The notes below the pieces were generated by a model. It ran no database searches. It was not told the origin of the DNA and saw only the letters and a list, made by a program, of their open reading frames with translations. From Bacillota bacterium (GTDB taxonomy: Bacteria; Bacillota; Clostridia; Christensenellales; Aristaeellaceae), in contig JAEYPB010000064.1 of the NCBI GenBank assembly GCA_023411175.1, positions 62,001-126,000 of the forward strand: a stretch of DNA of 64,000 bases, written 5' to 3'. Of the stretch, positions 23,937 through 32,659 are shown one piece after another (position 1 is the stretch's first letter; each line of letters starts with the position of its first letter). Both the position numbers and the translations under genes were made by a program.

Positions 23937-25331
23937 TCAAAGGTCGGCGCTTCCGCGCAGCGTGTTGCGGCCGGCAGATTCGATTTTTACATCCACCATC
24001 CGGCCGATTTGCTCGGTATTTCCCGGGAAATTGACCATATGACCGCGGTCGGTTTTGCCGGAGATCCAGCCGGGGTTGCGCGTGGACGCGCCCTCGACCA
24101 GAACCGTCCGGATAGAGCCAACCTGTGAAGCGAGCACTTCGGAGGTGATCGCCCCCTGAAGCGCGATCAGCCGCTCGATGCGGCGGGTCTTCTCGCCCAT
24201 CGGGGTATCATCCGTCATTTCTGCCGCCCGCGTCCCCGGCCGTGGTGAATAGATAAACGTAAACGCGGCGTCAAAACGCACTCGCTCGGCGAGCGACAGC
24301 GTTTCCTCGAACTCCCCTTCCGTCTCCCCCGGAAAACCGACGATCAGATCGCTCGTCAGGCCGATTTCCGGGCAGACCGCGCGCAGGCGCTCGGTCAGCG
24401 CAAGGTACTTATCACGGGTGTAGCCGCGGTTCATCAGCTTCAGGATTCTGTCGCTGCCCGCCTGAACCGGCAGGTGCAGCTGCTTGCACAGGTGAGGAAG
24501 CTCCGTGTAGGCGGCGATCAGCTCGTCGGACAGATCCTTCGGGTGGGAGGTCATAAAGCGGATGCGCGGCACGCCCATCCGGTCGAGTCGGTACAAAAGC
24601 TCCGCGAAAGCGTCGCCACCGCCCTGATAGGAGTTGACGTTCTGCCCGAGCAGCGTGATCTCCTGAATTCCGTCCTGCAAGAGTTGATCCGCTTCGTCCA
24701 GCACATCCCGCATGGTGCGCGAACGCTCGCGCCCCCGCACGAAGGGCACGATGCAGTATGAACAGAAATTGTTGCAGCCATACATGATGTTGATGAAGGC
24801 CGAATGCCTTCCCGAGCGGCGTACGGGCAGTCCTTCCGCGATGACGCCCTCGCCGTCAAAGACCTCGACCACCGGCTGACGCTCAGAGAGAACGCGAAAC
24901 AGAAGCTCCGGCAGCCTGTGGAGGTTGTGGGTGCCAAAGATCAGGTCGATGAAAGGGTAGTTCGCCTTGAGCGACGTCGCGACGCCGTCCTCCTGCATCA
25001 TGCAGCCACCCACGCAGATCAGAAGTTCCGGCTTTTCTTTTTTGAGCTCCTTGAGCCAGATCACGTTGCCCAGCGCGCGGTTCTCTGCGTTTTCGCGGAC
25101 GCAGCAGGTGTTGTAGAGCACGAGGTCGGCCTCTTCCCGGACAGGCGCGGGCGAAAGACCCATTTCATCCAGCATGCCGGCGATGGTCTCGGAATCCCGC
25201 ACGTTCATCTGGCAGCCGAGGGTTACGATGTGGTACTTCTTCTGCGGAATCTCCATCTGGCGCACAAGGCGCATGTAGCCGCGCTGAGCCTCCAATTCCT
25301 GTTCCGAGACGATGCGATCCTTTTCCTTCAT
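23937..25331 (-). CDS. miaB: tRNA-2-methylthio-N6-dimethylallyladenosine synthase
   Basis: MiaB is a radical SAM methylthiotransferase acting on i6A37 of tRNA. The 464-residue protein has the N-terminal cluster cysteines in TLGCQMN, NTCCVRENA and VGGCMMQ, the radical SAM CxxxCxxC in YGCNNFCSYCIVPFVRGRERSR, and a C-terminal TRAM domain (about 395-455). A short N-terminal extension of about 30 residues precedes the core, as in Bacillus MiaB. It shares the operon with miaA, its pathway partner. Confidence 0.95.
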   Translation of the reverse strand: MKEKDRIVSEQELEAQRGYMRLVRQMEIPQKKYHIVTLGCQMNVRDSETIAGMLDEMGLSPAPVREEADLVLYNTCCVRENAENRALGNVIWLKELKKEKPELLICVGGCMMQEDGVATSLKANYPFIDLIFGTHNLHRLPELLFRVLSERQPVVEVFDGEGVIAEGLPVRRSGRHSAFINIMYGCNNFCSYCIVPFVRGRERSRTMRDVLDEADQLLQDGIQEITLLGQNVNSYQGGGDAFAELLYRLDRMGVPRIRFMTSHPKDLSDELIAAYTELPHLCKQLHLPVQAGSDRILKLMNRGYTRDKYLALTERLRAVCPEIGLTSDLIVGFPGETEGEFEETLSLAERVRFDAAFTFIYSPRPGTRAAEMTDDTPMGEKTRRIERLIALQGAITSEVLASQVGSIRTVLVEGASTRNPGWISGKTDRGHMVNFPGNTEQIGRMVDVKIESAGRNTLRGSADL

Positions 25332-25341
25332 GGGCCTCCCC

Positions 25342-26847
25342 TTAAACTCTCGGTATCTGCCGCGACTTGGACGGCAGCTCGCTTTCTGAAACCGGTGAGA
25401 TGATGTAGTCCCCGCTCTTGCGGCGGTCGCTGCCGACGACGAAGGCCTTTGCCGGAAGCGCGCAGCCGATGAGCAGCATCTGTCCGGCCACTGCCGGCGT
25501 GGTTTCCACCAGGAAGGCGGAGGACTGACCCTGCGCCGCGCGGGACCTGAGCTCGCCGAGCGCTGCGCGGGCGACGCTCTCGTCCGACAGCACCCGTCCG
25601 CTGCCCTGGCACGCGGCGCAGGGCTGCGTGAGCAGCGTGTGGATGGGCTGATGTACCTTCTTTCGGGTCATTTCCACAAGGCCCAGCTCCGTGATGCCCA
25701 CGAGGTTGGTCTTGGTGCGGTCCTTTTTGAGTTCCTTCCGCAGCAGGGACAGAAGCTGCTCCCGCTGCTCCGGCCGGTCCATGTCGATGAAGTCGATGAC
25801 GATGATGCCGCCGATGTCCCGGAGCCTGAGCTGCCGTGCGATTTCGACCACCGCTTCGCAGTTGATGGTGAAAACGGTATCTGACAGCGAGTGCTTTCCG
25901 ACGAACTTGCCGGTGTTGACGTCGATGACGGTCAGCGCCTCCGCGTAGTCGAACACAAGATAGCCGCCGCTTTTAAGCCATACGCGCCGGAGAAGCGCCT
26001 TTTCGGCCTGGGCGTCGATGCGGTAGGGCTCAAAAAGCGGGATGCTGTCCTCGTGGTGGCACACCTTCAGCGCCAGCTCGGGCGAGAGCATCTCCGCGGT
26101 CGAACGCGCCAGCGCGTACTGCGCGTCGTCGTCCACCGTCAGGGATTTCACGCCGTTTACCAGCATGTCCCGAACGGCCCGGTAGACCAGTGAGACATCC
26201 CGGTGCAGAAGCGCCGGCGCTGCGGTGGCCGAGGCGCGCTGTGAAATGGATGCCCACAGCTTCGCCAGATAGCGGATGTCCCGCTCCAGTTCTGCCTCCT
26301 GCGCGCCCTCCGCAGCGGTCCGTATGATGAGCCCCATGGCCTGCGGCTTCAGCGCTTCGGCCAACGCCCTGAGGCGCGTTCGCTCTTCTTCCGCCTCGAT
26401 GCGGCGGGAAATGCCCACGTAGCCAACGGTCGGCAAAAGCACCGCCAGCCGACCTGGCAGCGTAATGTGGCTGGTGAGCCGCGGCCCCTTGCTGCCGCCG
26501 GGCTCCTTGATGACCTGAACCAGTATCTCCTGCCCGACCTTGAGGAGCTTCCGGATTGAGAGGCTCTTCAGTTCCCGCTCCAGCGCCTGCGAATCAAGAC
26601 CGAAGTCGGTTTTGTCCACAAGAATGTCACCGGCGTAGAGAAAGCCGTTTTTCTCCATGCCGATGTCCACAAAGGCGGCCTCCATACCGGGCAGCACGTT
26701 GGCGGCGCGGCCCTTGTAGATGTTGCCGACCAGCTTCTCGTGCCCTTTTCGCTCAATGTACAACTCGGCCAGCTCGCCATCCTCGACGATTGCCAGCCGC
26801 GTCTGATCGCCCGTGCATTCCACCAGTAATTCCAGATCCATCCGCAC
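25342..26847 (-). CDS. rng: Ribonuclease E/G family endoribonuclease
   Basis: A 501-residue RNase G-type enzyme that cleaves single-stranded AU-rich RNA from 5'-monophosphate ends. It has an S1 domain in residues ~35-120 (LVGNIYKGRAANVLPGMEAAFVDIG), the catalytic aspartates in VIDVNTGKFVG and IIVIDFIDMD, and the zinc-link CAAC near 408-411, which joins subunits in RNase E. Bacillus lacks this enzyme, but many Clostridia have it next to the TIGR03960/TIGR03936 pair, as here. Start: GTG 26847, or ATG 26841; neither has a strong ribosome site. Confidence 0.92.
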   Translation of the reverse strand: MRMDLELLVECTGDQTRLAIVEDGELAELYIERKGHEKLVGNIYKGRAANVLPGMEAAFVDIGMEKNGFLYAGDILVDKTDFGLDSQALERELKSLSIRKLLKVGQEILVQVIKEPGGSKGPRLTSHITLPGRLAVLLPTVGYVGISRRIEAEEERTRLRALAEALKPQAMGLIIRTAAEGAQEAELERDIRYLAKLWASISQRASATAAPALLHRDVSLVYRAVRDMLVNGVKSLTVDDDAQYALARSTAEMLSPELALKVCHHEDSIPLFEPYRIDAQAEKALLRRVWLKSGGYLVFDYAEALTVIDVNTGKFVGKHSLSDTVFTINCEAVVEIARQLRLRDIGGIIVIDFIDMDRPEQREQLLSLLRKELKKDRTKTNLVGITELGLVEMTRKKVHQPIHTLLTQPCAACQGSGRVLSDESVARAALGELRSRAAQGQSSAFLVETTPAVAGQMLLIGCALPAKAFVVGSDRRKSGDYIISPVSESELPSKSRQIPRV

Positions 26848-26864
26848 TACCCGTCTCTCAAAAT

Positions 26865-27632
26865 TTATAAATCCATCAGCTCGACCGGACCCCGGGCGCC
26901 TTCGCCCAGAAGCCGCAGTCGATGAATTTCAACAGCCGGAGGCTCGACGCCCGCGCGTTTTGCCAAGACCGAAACCAGAAGATCCGGCTTCAGCGTCGCC
27001 TTTTCGGTCAGCATCAGCGTCGCTCGCAGCGAAACGCCTGTGTTTACCGCTTCCCCCTGATCAATGCAGACCGAAGCGCAATTGCTTGAGCATGCCGACG
27101 TCGCCGCCTGCGCCTTCGAAAGCTCATGAACAACGGTCTTTTTTCTGGACAGCGCAATGGTCATCGGGCGGATGTCCGCGGGCTTTTCGCCGGACTTTGT
27201 CTTTCTAAGCGCAATTACGCTGGATTCAGCCAAGTACCCTTCGATGGCTCCGGCGGTAACCTCCGCGCCTTCCCCAGACAAGAGAATCCGGTATTCGGCC
27301 ATGCGCAGGGATGCCATCATCGCGGGATGGTTGTCCTCCACCAGGCGAACCCTTTTGAGCGGCATATCGGGCGGAAGCGCCGAGGCCATTTCACGAAAGG
27401 CGAATTCATCGGTGACCTTTTCGGAAAGCTTGACATCCAGGATTTCACAGTCGCTCGTCCAGCCAACCGCCAGCGCCGAAGCGAAGGACATCACCGGATG
27501 CGGGTTGAAGCCCTGGGAATAGGCGACGGGGAGCGCCGTGCGCCGAAGCGCCATCTGCATGAAGCGCTGCAGATCCAGGTGGGACACAAATCTGAGCCGC
27601 CTGAGCTTCGCAAACTGATACAGCGCCCTCAT
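26865..27632 (-). CDS. TIGR03936 (DUF2344) radical-SAM-associated protein
   Basis: A 255-residue protein beginning MRALYQFAKLRRLRFVSHLDLQRFMQMALRR, the hallmark of the DUF2344 family, which in other genomes is either fused to or directly downstream of the TIGR03960 radical SAM protein. The function is unknown; constant pairing with the radical SAM enzyme and RNase G suggests a role in RNA or ribosome modification, which is inference. The ATGA start overlaps the upstream stop. Confidence 0.88.
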   Translation of the reverse strand: MRALYQFAKLRRLRFVSHLDLQRFMQMALRRTALPVAYSQGFNPHPVMSFASALAVGWTSDCEILDVKLSEKVTDEFAFREMASALPPDMPLKRVRLVEDNHPAMMASLRMAEYRILLSGEGAEVTAGAIEGYLAESSVIALRKTKSGEKPADIRPMTIALSRKKTVVHELSKAQAATSACSSNCASVCIDQGEAVNTGVSLRATLMLTEKATLKPDLLVSVLAKRAGVEPPAVEIHRLRLLGEGARGPVELMDL

Positions 27633-29470
27633 ACGCAGACTCCTTCATAGCGGTTCATGCCGCATCCTTCGCAGCCGAGCCGGCAGTCCGGCGTGGTTTC
27701 GGCGCTTTGCGCCTTGTGCCACTCGTCCAGCAGAAATTCCTTGCTGGGGCCCGCGTCCAGATGATCCCAGGGGAACACCTCGTCCTCCGCCCGGTCCCTG
27801 AGGGCGTAGAAAGCGGGATCAATCCCCACATCCCGGAGCGCTTGCAGCCACAGGTCGTTTCGGAAGTTGTCGCTCCACCCGTCAAACCGGCAGCCCAGCT
27901 GCCACGCCCTGAAAAGCGCAGCGCCGAGGCGTCGGTCGCCCCGCGCAAAGACGGCTTCAATAAAGCTGACGTCCGGCGCATGGTATTTGAAGTCCACGCC
28001 CTTGATCGCCGAGAGCGCCCGCTTGAGGCGCTGCTGCCGTTCGATGACGGTCGCCTGATCCAGCTGTCCGCACCACTGAAACGGCGTGATTGGCTTCGGA
28101 ACGAACACCGAAGCGCTGACTGTGATGCGAAGGCCCGGCGCGCGCTTTTCCTTTGGCAAGGAGAAATAGCACTGGGACACCTTGCGCGCGAGGTCGGCGA
28201 TGCCGTCCACATCCTCTTCGGTTTCGGTGGGCAGGCCCAGCATGAAATACAGCTTGACCGCCGACCAGCCGGCTTCGAAGGCGTCCCGGACGGAGCGCAG
28301 AAGATCTTCTTCGGTGACCCCCTTGTTGATGACGTCGCGCAGGCGCTGGGTACCGGCCTCCGGCGCCAGCGTCAGCGCGGTTTTGCGCACCTTCTGGGTC
28401 TCGGCCAGCGTATCCTTGAGGACCGAATCAATCCTTAAGGACGGCAGCGATACCTTGACCCGGCGGTCCTGAAACCTGAGCGTCATCTCCCGCGCCAGAT
28501 CGGAGATCCTCGAATAGTCTCCGCTTGACAGGCTCATCAGCGAAATTTCGTCATATCCGGTGGATCGCACCAGCTTTTCGGAAAGTTCGGTCAGGCGTTC
28601 GAGAGAACGCTCGCGCACAGGCCGGTAGATCATGCCCGCCTGGCAGAAGCGGCATCCGCGGGTGCAGCCCCGGAAGATTTCCAGCATGATGCGGTTGTGC
28701 ACCACTTCGCCGTATGGGACGATCAGCGTCTCCGGATAGACCGCCGCGTCCAGATTTTGGACGACCGCCTTCATCACGACCTCCGGCGCGCCGCTTCCCG
28801 CCTTGGGCGAAATGCGCTCGACGCGGCCGTCCGCGTGGTAGGCGACATCGTACAGTGAAGGCACATACACGCCCGGAATGCGCGCGGCCATCTTGAGATA
28901 TTCCTCGCGGGGCAGGCCGGACTCGCGCCAGGCTTTGTAGCAGTCGATGGTCGCGCCAGTCGCCTCCTCGCCGTCGCCCAGCACGAAGAGATCGACAAAG
29001 TCGCTCAGCGGCTCTGGGTTGAAGGCGCAGGGCCCGCCGGCAATGACGAAGGGGCCGGTCTTTCTGTCGAGGCTTATCAGCGGGATGCCCGCAAGGTCCA
29101 GCGCCGACAGGATGTTGGTGTAGCTCATCTCATACTGCAGCGTAACGCCCAGAAGGTCGAATTCCGCGAGCGGCGTTCTCGACTCCAGCGAAAACAGCGG
29201 AAGCGCCTTGGCTTTCATGGCGTCATGCATATCCGCCCAAGGCGAAAAGACCCGCTCGCACCAAGCGTCGGGCCGTTGGTTGATGACGTCGTAGAGGATT
29301 TTCATCCCCAGGTGAGACATGCCGACTTCGTAGACGTCCGGGAAGAGGAACGCATAGCGCACCATGCCCGGTTCGATTGTTTTCATGACGCTGCCGAACT
29401 CGCCGCCCAAATACCTTACAGGCTTTTCCACATTTGGCAAAAGCCGATCGATCGATTCACTAAGCCCCAA
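27629..29470 (-). CDS. TIGR03960 family B12-binding-domain radical SAM protein
   Basis: A 613-residue enzyme with an N-terminal cobalamin-binding-like domain (about 20-200; PDVYEVGMSHLGMKILYDVIN), the radical SAM cluster RGCTRGCRFCQAG near 266-278, and a C-terminal extension ending in a second cysteine group, CRLGCEGCGMNRYEGVC. Its substrate is unknown. The start is assigned to TTG 29470, nine bases after GGGGAGG; upstream sequence in the same frame runs through a promoter and is not coding. It heads a nine-gene operon down to 16773. Confidence 0.88.
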   Translation of the reverse strand: MGLSESIDRLLPNVEKPVRYLGGEFGSVMKTIEPGMVRYAFLFPDVYEVGMSHLGMKILYDVINQRPDAWCERVFSPWADMHDAMKAKALPLFSLESRTPLAEFDLLGVTLQYEMSYTNILSALDLAGIPLISLDRKTGPFVIAGGPCAFNPEPLSDFVDLFVLGDGEEATGATIDCYKAWRESGLPREEYLKMAARIPGVYVPSLYDVAYHADGRVERISPKAGSGAPEVVMKAVVQNLDAAVYPETLIVPYGEVVHNRIMLEIFRGCTRGCRFCQAGMIYRPVRERSLERLTELSEKLVRSTGYDEISLMSLSSGDYSRISDLAREMTLRFQDRRVKVSLPSLRIDSVLKDTLAETQKVRKTALTLAPEAGTQRLRDVINKGVTEEDLLRSVRDAFEAGWSAVKLYFMLGLPTETEEDVDGIADLARKVSQCYFSLPKEKRAPGLRITVSASVFVPKPITPFQWCGQLDQATVIERQQRLKRALSAIKGVDFKYHAPDVSFIEAVFARGDRRLGAALFRAWQLGCRFDGWSDNFRNDLWLQALRDVGIDPAFYALRDRAEDEVFPWDHLDAGPSKEFLLDEWHKAQSAETTPDCRLGCEGCGMNRYEGVCV

Positions 29471-29510
29471 TGAGATTTCCTCCCCGCCTTTTTCGGCGCA
29501 TACCTCAAAG

Positions 29511-29539
29511 ATTTTACCACAAGACGGGCGTTTGTTCAA
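29511..29539 (-). promoter_or_regulatory. sigma-A-type promoter of the nine-gene mutSL operon
   Basis: On the minus strand TTGAAC (29539-29534), 17-base spacer, TAAAAT (29516-29511). The -35 lies in the loop and arm of an 8-bp inverted repeat (29525-29532 with 29538-29545). Confidence 0.72.
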
Positions 29540-29566
29540 CGCCCGCGTTGTTAAAGAAATATTCGT

Positions 29567-29595
29567 TTGACTTCTCCGCTGGCCCGGTTTAGAAT
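29567..29595 (+). promoter_or_regulatory. sigma-A-type promoter of lysA
   Basis: TTGACT (29567-29572), 17-base spacer, TAGAAT (29590-29595), 34 bases before the start. It is divergent from the minus-strand promoter at 29511-29539. Confidence 0.78.
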
Positions 29596-29629
29596 TGTAT
29601 AGAGTTGTGTATTTATGCGAGGTGCTCCC

Positions 29630-30889
29630 ATGTCGAAAATGCTGCCGCCCGTCGAATCGCTCCGCGAAATCATCCGGGAAATCCCAACCCCGTTTCACCT
29701 GTATGACGAGGGGATGCTGCGTCGGCGCGCGCGGCTTTTGAAGCGCGCGTTTGCCTGGAATGAGGACTACAGGGAGTATTTTGCCGTAAAAGCCAACCCG
29801 AATCCGCACCTCTTAAAGATTTTTCAGGAGGAAGGCGTCAAAGTGGACTGCGCCTCCCTGACCGAGCTGATGCTTGCCAAGGCCTGCGGGTTCTCGGGCG
29901 ACGAGATTATGTTCTCGTCCAATGAAACCCCGGCGGAAGAATATGAATACGCGCGGGCGCTGAACGCCACGATCAACCTGGACGACATCACCCATATCGA
30001 TTTTTTGAAACAGCACGGCGGCATCCCGAAGGAGATCTGCCTTCGGTTCAACCCCGGCGAAGCCTTCCGCTTCGGCAACTTCGTGATGGGCCACCCGGAG
30101 GAAGCGAAGTTCGGCATGACCGGGCCGCAGATTTATGAGGCGGTGGAGCGCCTTATGGCGCTGGGCGCCGAGCGTTTCGGGCTGCACGCTTTCCTTGTCA
30201 GCAACGCGCTGATGCCCGAATACTACCCTGAGCTTGCGAAGCTCCTGTTCCGCACTGTCAAGGATGTTTCAGAGAAGACGGGCGCGCGCTTTTCGATGGT
30301 CAACCTCTCGGGCGGCATCGGCATCCCTTACCGCCCCGAGGACAATGAACCCGATGTGCTCGCCATCGGCGAAGGCGTTCGAAAGGCTTACGAAGAAGTC
30401 ATTTCGGCGAGCGGCCTCGCGCCCCTTCGCGTCGCGACAGAGCTTGGGCGCTGGCTGTCCGGCCCCTGCGGATGGCTGGTGACCACCGCCATTCATGAAA
30501 AACATACCCATCGGGAATACATCGGCGTCGATTCGAGCGCCGTCGACCTGATGCGCCCGGCGATGTACGGCGCGTACCACCACATCACCGTGGTCGGCAA
30601 GGAGGGCGCGCCCGCGGATCACGTCTACGACGTGGTGGGCTCGCTCTGCGAGAACAACGACAAGTTCGCGGTTCAGCGGCTGCTCCCCAAGATCGACATG
30701 GGCGATTTGGTGGTGCTTCACGACACCGGCGCCCACGGCCATTCGATGGGCTACAACTACAACGGCAAGCTGCGCTCCGCCGAGGTGCTCCTGCGTGAGG
30801 ACGGTTCGTTCCGGCTGATCAGAAGGCGGCAAACCCCTTCGGACTACTTTGCCACGCTGGACTTTCCGCCGATTCTGGACGTACTGTAA
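29630..30889 (+). CDS. lysA: Diaminopimelate decarboxylase
   Basis: LysA removes CO2 from meso-diaminopimelate to give lysine. The 419-residue protein is a fold-type III PLP enzyme: the Schiff-base lysine is in YFAVKANPNPHLLK, and the C-terminal barrel has VGSLCENNDKFA, where the Cys-Glu pair contacts substrate from the partner subunit. The start ATG 29630 follows GAGGTG; ATG 29615 is in frame without a ribosome site. No lysine riboswitch is seen in its short leader. The last 46 bases overlap sigF in antisense. Confidence 0.9.
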   Translation: MSKMLPPVESLREIIREIPTPFHLYDEGMLRRRARLLKRAFAWNEDYREYFAVKANPNPHLLKIFQEEGVKVDCASLTELMLAKACGFSGDEIMFSSNETPAEEYEYARALNATINLDDITHIDFLKQHGGIPKEICLRFNPGEAFRFGNFVMGHPEEAKFGMTGPQIYEAVERLMALGAERFGLHAFLVSNALMPEYYPELAKLLFRTVKDVSEKTGARFSMVNLSGGIGIPYRPEDNEPDVLAIGEGVRKAYEEVISASGLAPLRVATELGRWLSGPCGWLVTTAIHEKHTHREYIGVDSSAVDLMRPAMYGAYHHITVVGKEGAPADHVYDVVGSLCENNDKFAVQRLLPKIDMGDLVVLHDTGAHGHSMGYNYNGKLRSAEVLLREDGSFRLIRRRQTPSDYFATLDFPPILDVL

Positions 30890-31614
30890 TCCCCTTCATC
30901 GCCCATCGCTTCCCTGCGAAGCCGGGCGATGATTTTGCTTTCCAGCCTAGAAACCTGTACCTGCGTCATGCCGAAATCCTGCGCAATTTCAGATTGTGTG
31001 TGGCGCGCGAAATAGCGTCTGACCACGATGGCGCGCTCTTTTTCGTCGAGCTTTCCCAACATCGCGTCCACCGTCAGCCGGTCGTCGATAAGGTCGGTGT
31101 TGTCCTCGCCCAGCGTATCCCCCAGCGTCAGGCTGCCGTCGCCCGCCACCGGCTCGCTGAAGGAGCGCGTGGGCCGCGCCGAGTCAAGCGCCAGCAGCGC
31201 GTCCTCGCGGGAAAGGCCGAGCGCCGAGGCGATTTCATCCAGCGCGGGCTCCTTGGCGTTTCGAGCCTCGTAGTCCTCGATGTAGCGGTAGACCCTGACC
31301 GCGTTTTCCTTGATCGAACGGGATACCCTCACCGGCGCGTCGTCCCGGAGAAACCTTCGGATTTCCCCCAGAATGACCGGAACCGCATAGGTCGAGAAGC
31401 GCACGTCAAAGGACGTGTCAAAGTTGCGTATGGCCTTGACAAGGCCCAGGCAGCCCATCTGGTACAGGTCGTCGTATTCCCTGCCGCGGTTCAGATATCT
31501 GCGCACCACGTATTTTACCAGCGCCAGATGGGTTCGCACCAGCGCGTCCATCGCCTGCGGATCCCCCGCCTGCGCCTTTTCGATCAATTCGCTTTGGTTG
31601 CCGCCACCGCTCAA
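30844..31614 (-). CDS. sigF: Sporulation sigma factor SigF
   Basis: Forespore-specific sigma factor, 256 residues. Region 2 (LVRTHLALVKYVVRRYLNRG, DDLYQMGCLGLVKAIRNFD, VRFSTYAVPVILGEIRRFLRDD), region 3 (SRSIKENAVRVYRYIEDY) and the region 4 HTH (HTQSEIAQDFGMTQVQVSRLESKI) are complete. About 15 residues (STSRIGGKSSVAK) extend beyond the usual end, overlapping lysA. The start appears to be TTG 31614, overlapping the spoIIAB stop, with no strong ribosome site, so translation should depend on spoIIAB. Confidence 0.94.
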   Translation of the reverse strand: MSGGGNQSELIEKAQAGDPQAMDALVRTHLALVKYVVRRYLNRGREYDDLYQMGCLGLVKAIRNFDTSFDVRFSTYAVPVILGEIRRFLRDDAPVRVSRSIKENAVRVYRYIEDYEARNAKEPALDEIASALGLSREDALLALDSARPTRSFSEPVAGDGSLTLGDTLGEDNTDLIDDRLTVDAMLGKLDEKERAIVVRRYFARHTQSEIAQDFGMTQVQVSRLESKIIARLRREAMGDEGDYSTSRIGGKSSVAK

Positions 31615-32066
31615 GCGTTGCGCGCCAGCGGCATTTCCTCAAGGGCAAACCGCTTGCGCATCCGTATGGTAGTGCCCACGCCCGGCTGAGACCGGACGTC
31701 CAGTTCGTCCATGAAGCTCTCCATCACGGTAAAGCCCATGCCGCTGCGCTCGGTGCCTTCCAGCGAAGTGAAGAAGGGCTTGCGAGCCTCTTCTACGTTT
31801 TCGATGCCGCGGCCGTTGTCGATCACCTCGACGATCAACGTGCCGTCCGCTTCCAACTGCGCCTTCATGCGCACGGTTCCGCCCCTGCCGCCGTAGCCGT
31901 GGATGATCGCGTTGGTCACCGCCTCTGAAACAGAGGTCTTCACGTCCCCCATCTGCTCCAGCGTCGGGTTGAGCGGCAGCAAAAACGCGCTGATAACCAT
32001 GCGCGCAAACGCTTCGTTTTCGGGGCATGCGAGAAAATCCACGCGCATTTCATTGACAATGTTCAT
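31611..32066 (-). CDS. spoIIAB: Anti-sigma-F factor and serine kinase SpoIIAB
   Basis: SpoIIAB holds SigF inactive before septation and phosphorylates SpoIIAA. The 151-residue protein has a complete GHKL site: N-box EAVTNAIIHGYGG, G1 box DNGRGIENVEEARKPFF, and GMGFTVMESFMDELDV. This makes it a useful contrast with the degenerate paralogue at 11949. ATG 32066 follows GGGAGGAC and lies 14 bases after the spoIIAA stop; its own stop overlaps the sigF start. Confidence 0.95.
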   Translation of the reverse strand: MNIVNEMRVDFLACPENEAFARMVISAFLLPLNPTLEQMGDVKTSVSEAVTNAIIHGYGGRGGTVRMKAQLEADGTLIVEVIDNGRGIENVEEARKPFFTSLEGTERSGMGFTVMESFMDELDVRSQPGVGTTIRMRKRFALEEMPLARNA

Positions 32067-32080
32067 TTTCGTCCTCCCGC

Positions 32081-32386
32081 TCACGCAAGTTTCCTGACGA
32101 TTTGATAAAGCCCCGCCAGTTCGAATACCCGATTGATCTGCGCGTTCGCGCACTTGACCGAAACGCTGCCGCCTCGCCTCGCCATAACCTTGTAGCGCCC
32201 AAGGATCATGCCGATGCCGGAGCTGTCCATGAAGCTGAGGTTTGAGAGATCAAACACCAGCTCCTTAATCTTCGGATCCCGGATCAGATCGTCGAGTTCC
32301 GGGCGAAGCTGGTCGGCGCGCCGGTGATCGAGCTCGCCGGAGAGCGCCACCACCATCGCGCCGCGTTTTTTTTCATGATTGATCAT
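32081..32386 (-). CDS. spoIIAA: Anti-sigma-F factor antagonist SpoIIAA
   Basis: A 101-residue STAS-domain protein. The phosphorylated serine lies in LSFMDSSGIGMILGRY, the classical DSSG motif, and an N-terminal strand runs through MVVALSGELDHRRA. Unphosphorylated SpoIIAA pulls SpoIIAB off SigF. The start ATG 32386 follows GGGAGGG; an upstream in-frame extension is not supported. First gene of the spoIIA operon, behind a sigma-H-like promoter. Confidence 0.94.
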   Translation of the reverse strand: MINHEKKRGAMVVALSGELDHRRADQLRPELDDLIRDPKIKELVFDLSNLSFMDSSGIGMILGRYKVMARRGGSVSVKCANAQINRVFELAGLYQIVRKLA

Positions 32387-32416
32387 TCGCCGCCCTCCCA
32401 ATGATTCATTGCGGAA

Positions 32417-32446
32417 ATGTTCAACGGCTTGTCCTGCGAATCCTTT
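32417..32446 (-). promoter_or_regulatory. sigma-H-like promoter of the spoIIA operon
   Basis: On the minus strand AAAGGATTC (32446-32438), a 12-base spacer and GTTGAACAT (32425-32417) fit the sigma-H pattern RnAGGAwww and RnnGAATww with one mismatch in each half, ending about 30 bases before spoIIAA. The Bacillus spoIIA operon is sigma-H dependent. Confidence 0.65.
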
Positions 32447-32450
32447 GCGG

Positions 32451-32499
32451 AAAAAACACAACCCCTGTCGAACGGAGGTATTCGTTCGACAGGGGTTGT
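32451..32499 (-). terminator. Strong terminator of the FtsH-like gene
   Basis: A perfect 17-bp stem (32458-32474 with 32483-32499) around an eight-base loop; on the minus strand it is followed by a run of T (A tract at 32452-32457 on the plus strand). It isolates the spoIIA operon from the upstream unit. Confidence 0.93.
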
Positions 32500-32629
32500 T
32501 TCAGACCGCGTTTCTGTTGAAACTCAAGGGTTTTGGGGTGCGGAGCTCTGTCGGTCAGGAATGATATTTATAGCAGATTAATAAAAGTTATTTCATTAAC
32601 CCGAAGCAATGCTTGCCTTCTGACGCATT

Positions 32630-32657
32630 AGTATATATACTTTATATAAAGTATACT
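32630..32657. repeat. AT-only palindrome behind the FtsH-like gene
   Basis: TATACTTTATATAAAGTATA (32636-32655) is a perfect 20-base palindrome flanked by AGTATA-type half-sites (AGTATATATACT at 32630-32641 and AGTATACT at 32650-32657). It begins two bases after the stop codon and stands out against the GC-rich background. It could be an operator, a curved-DNA site or an mRNA-end structure. Confidence 0.6.
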
Positions 32658-32659
32658 AT

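Noticed and set aside
29525..29545. Inverted repeat between lysA and the TIGR03960 gene as a terminator
   Set aside because: It lies between divergent genes and inside a promoter; no T run. More likely incidental or an operator.
29471..29809. Longer N-terminus (726 codons) for the TIGR03960 protein
   Set aside because: The extra 113 codons run through the promoter and across the divergent lysA start; the family begins near the TTG at 29470.
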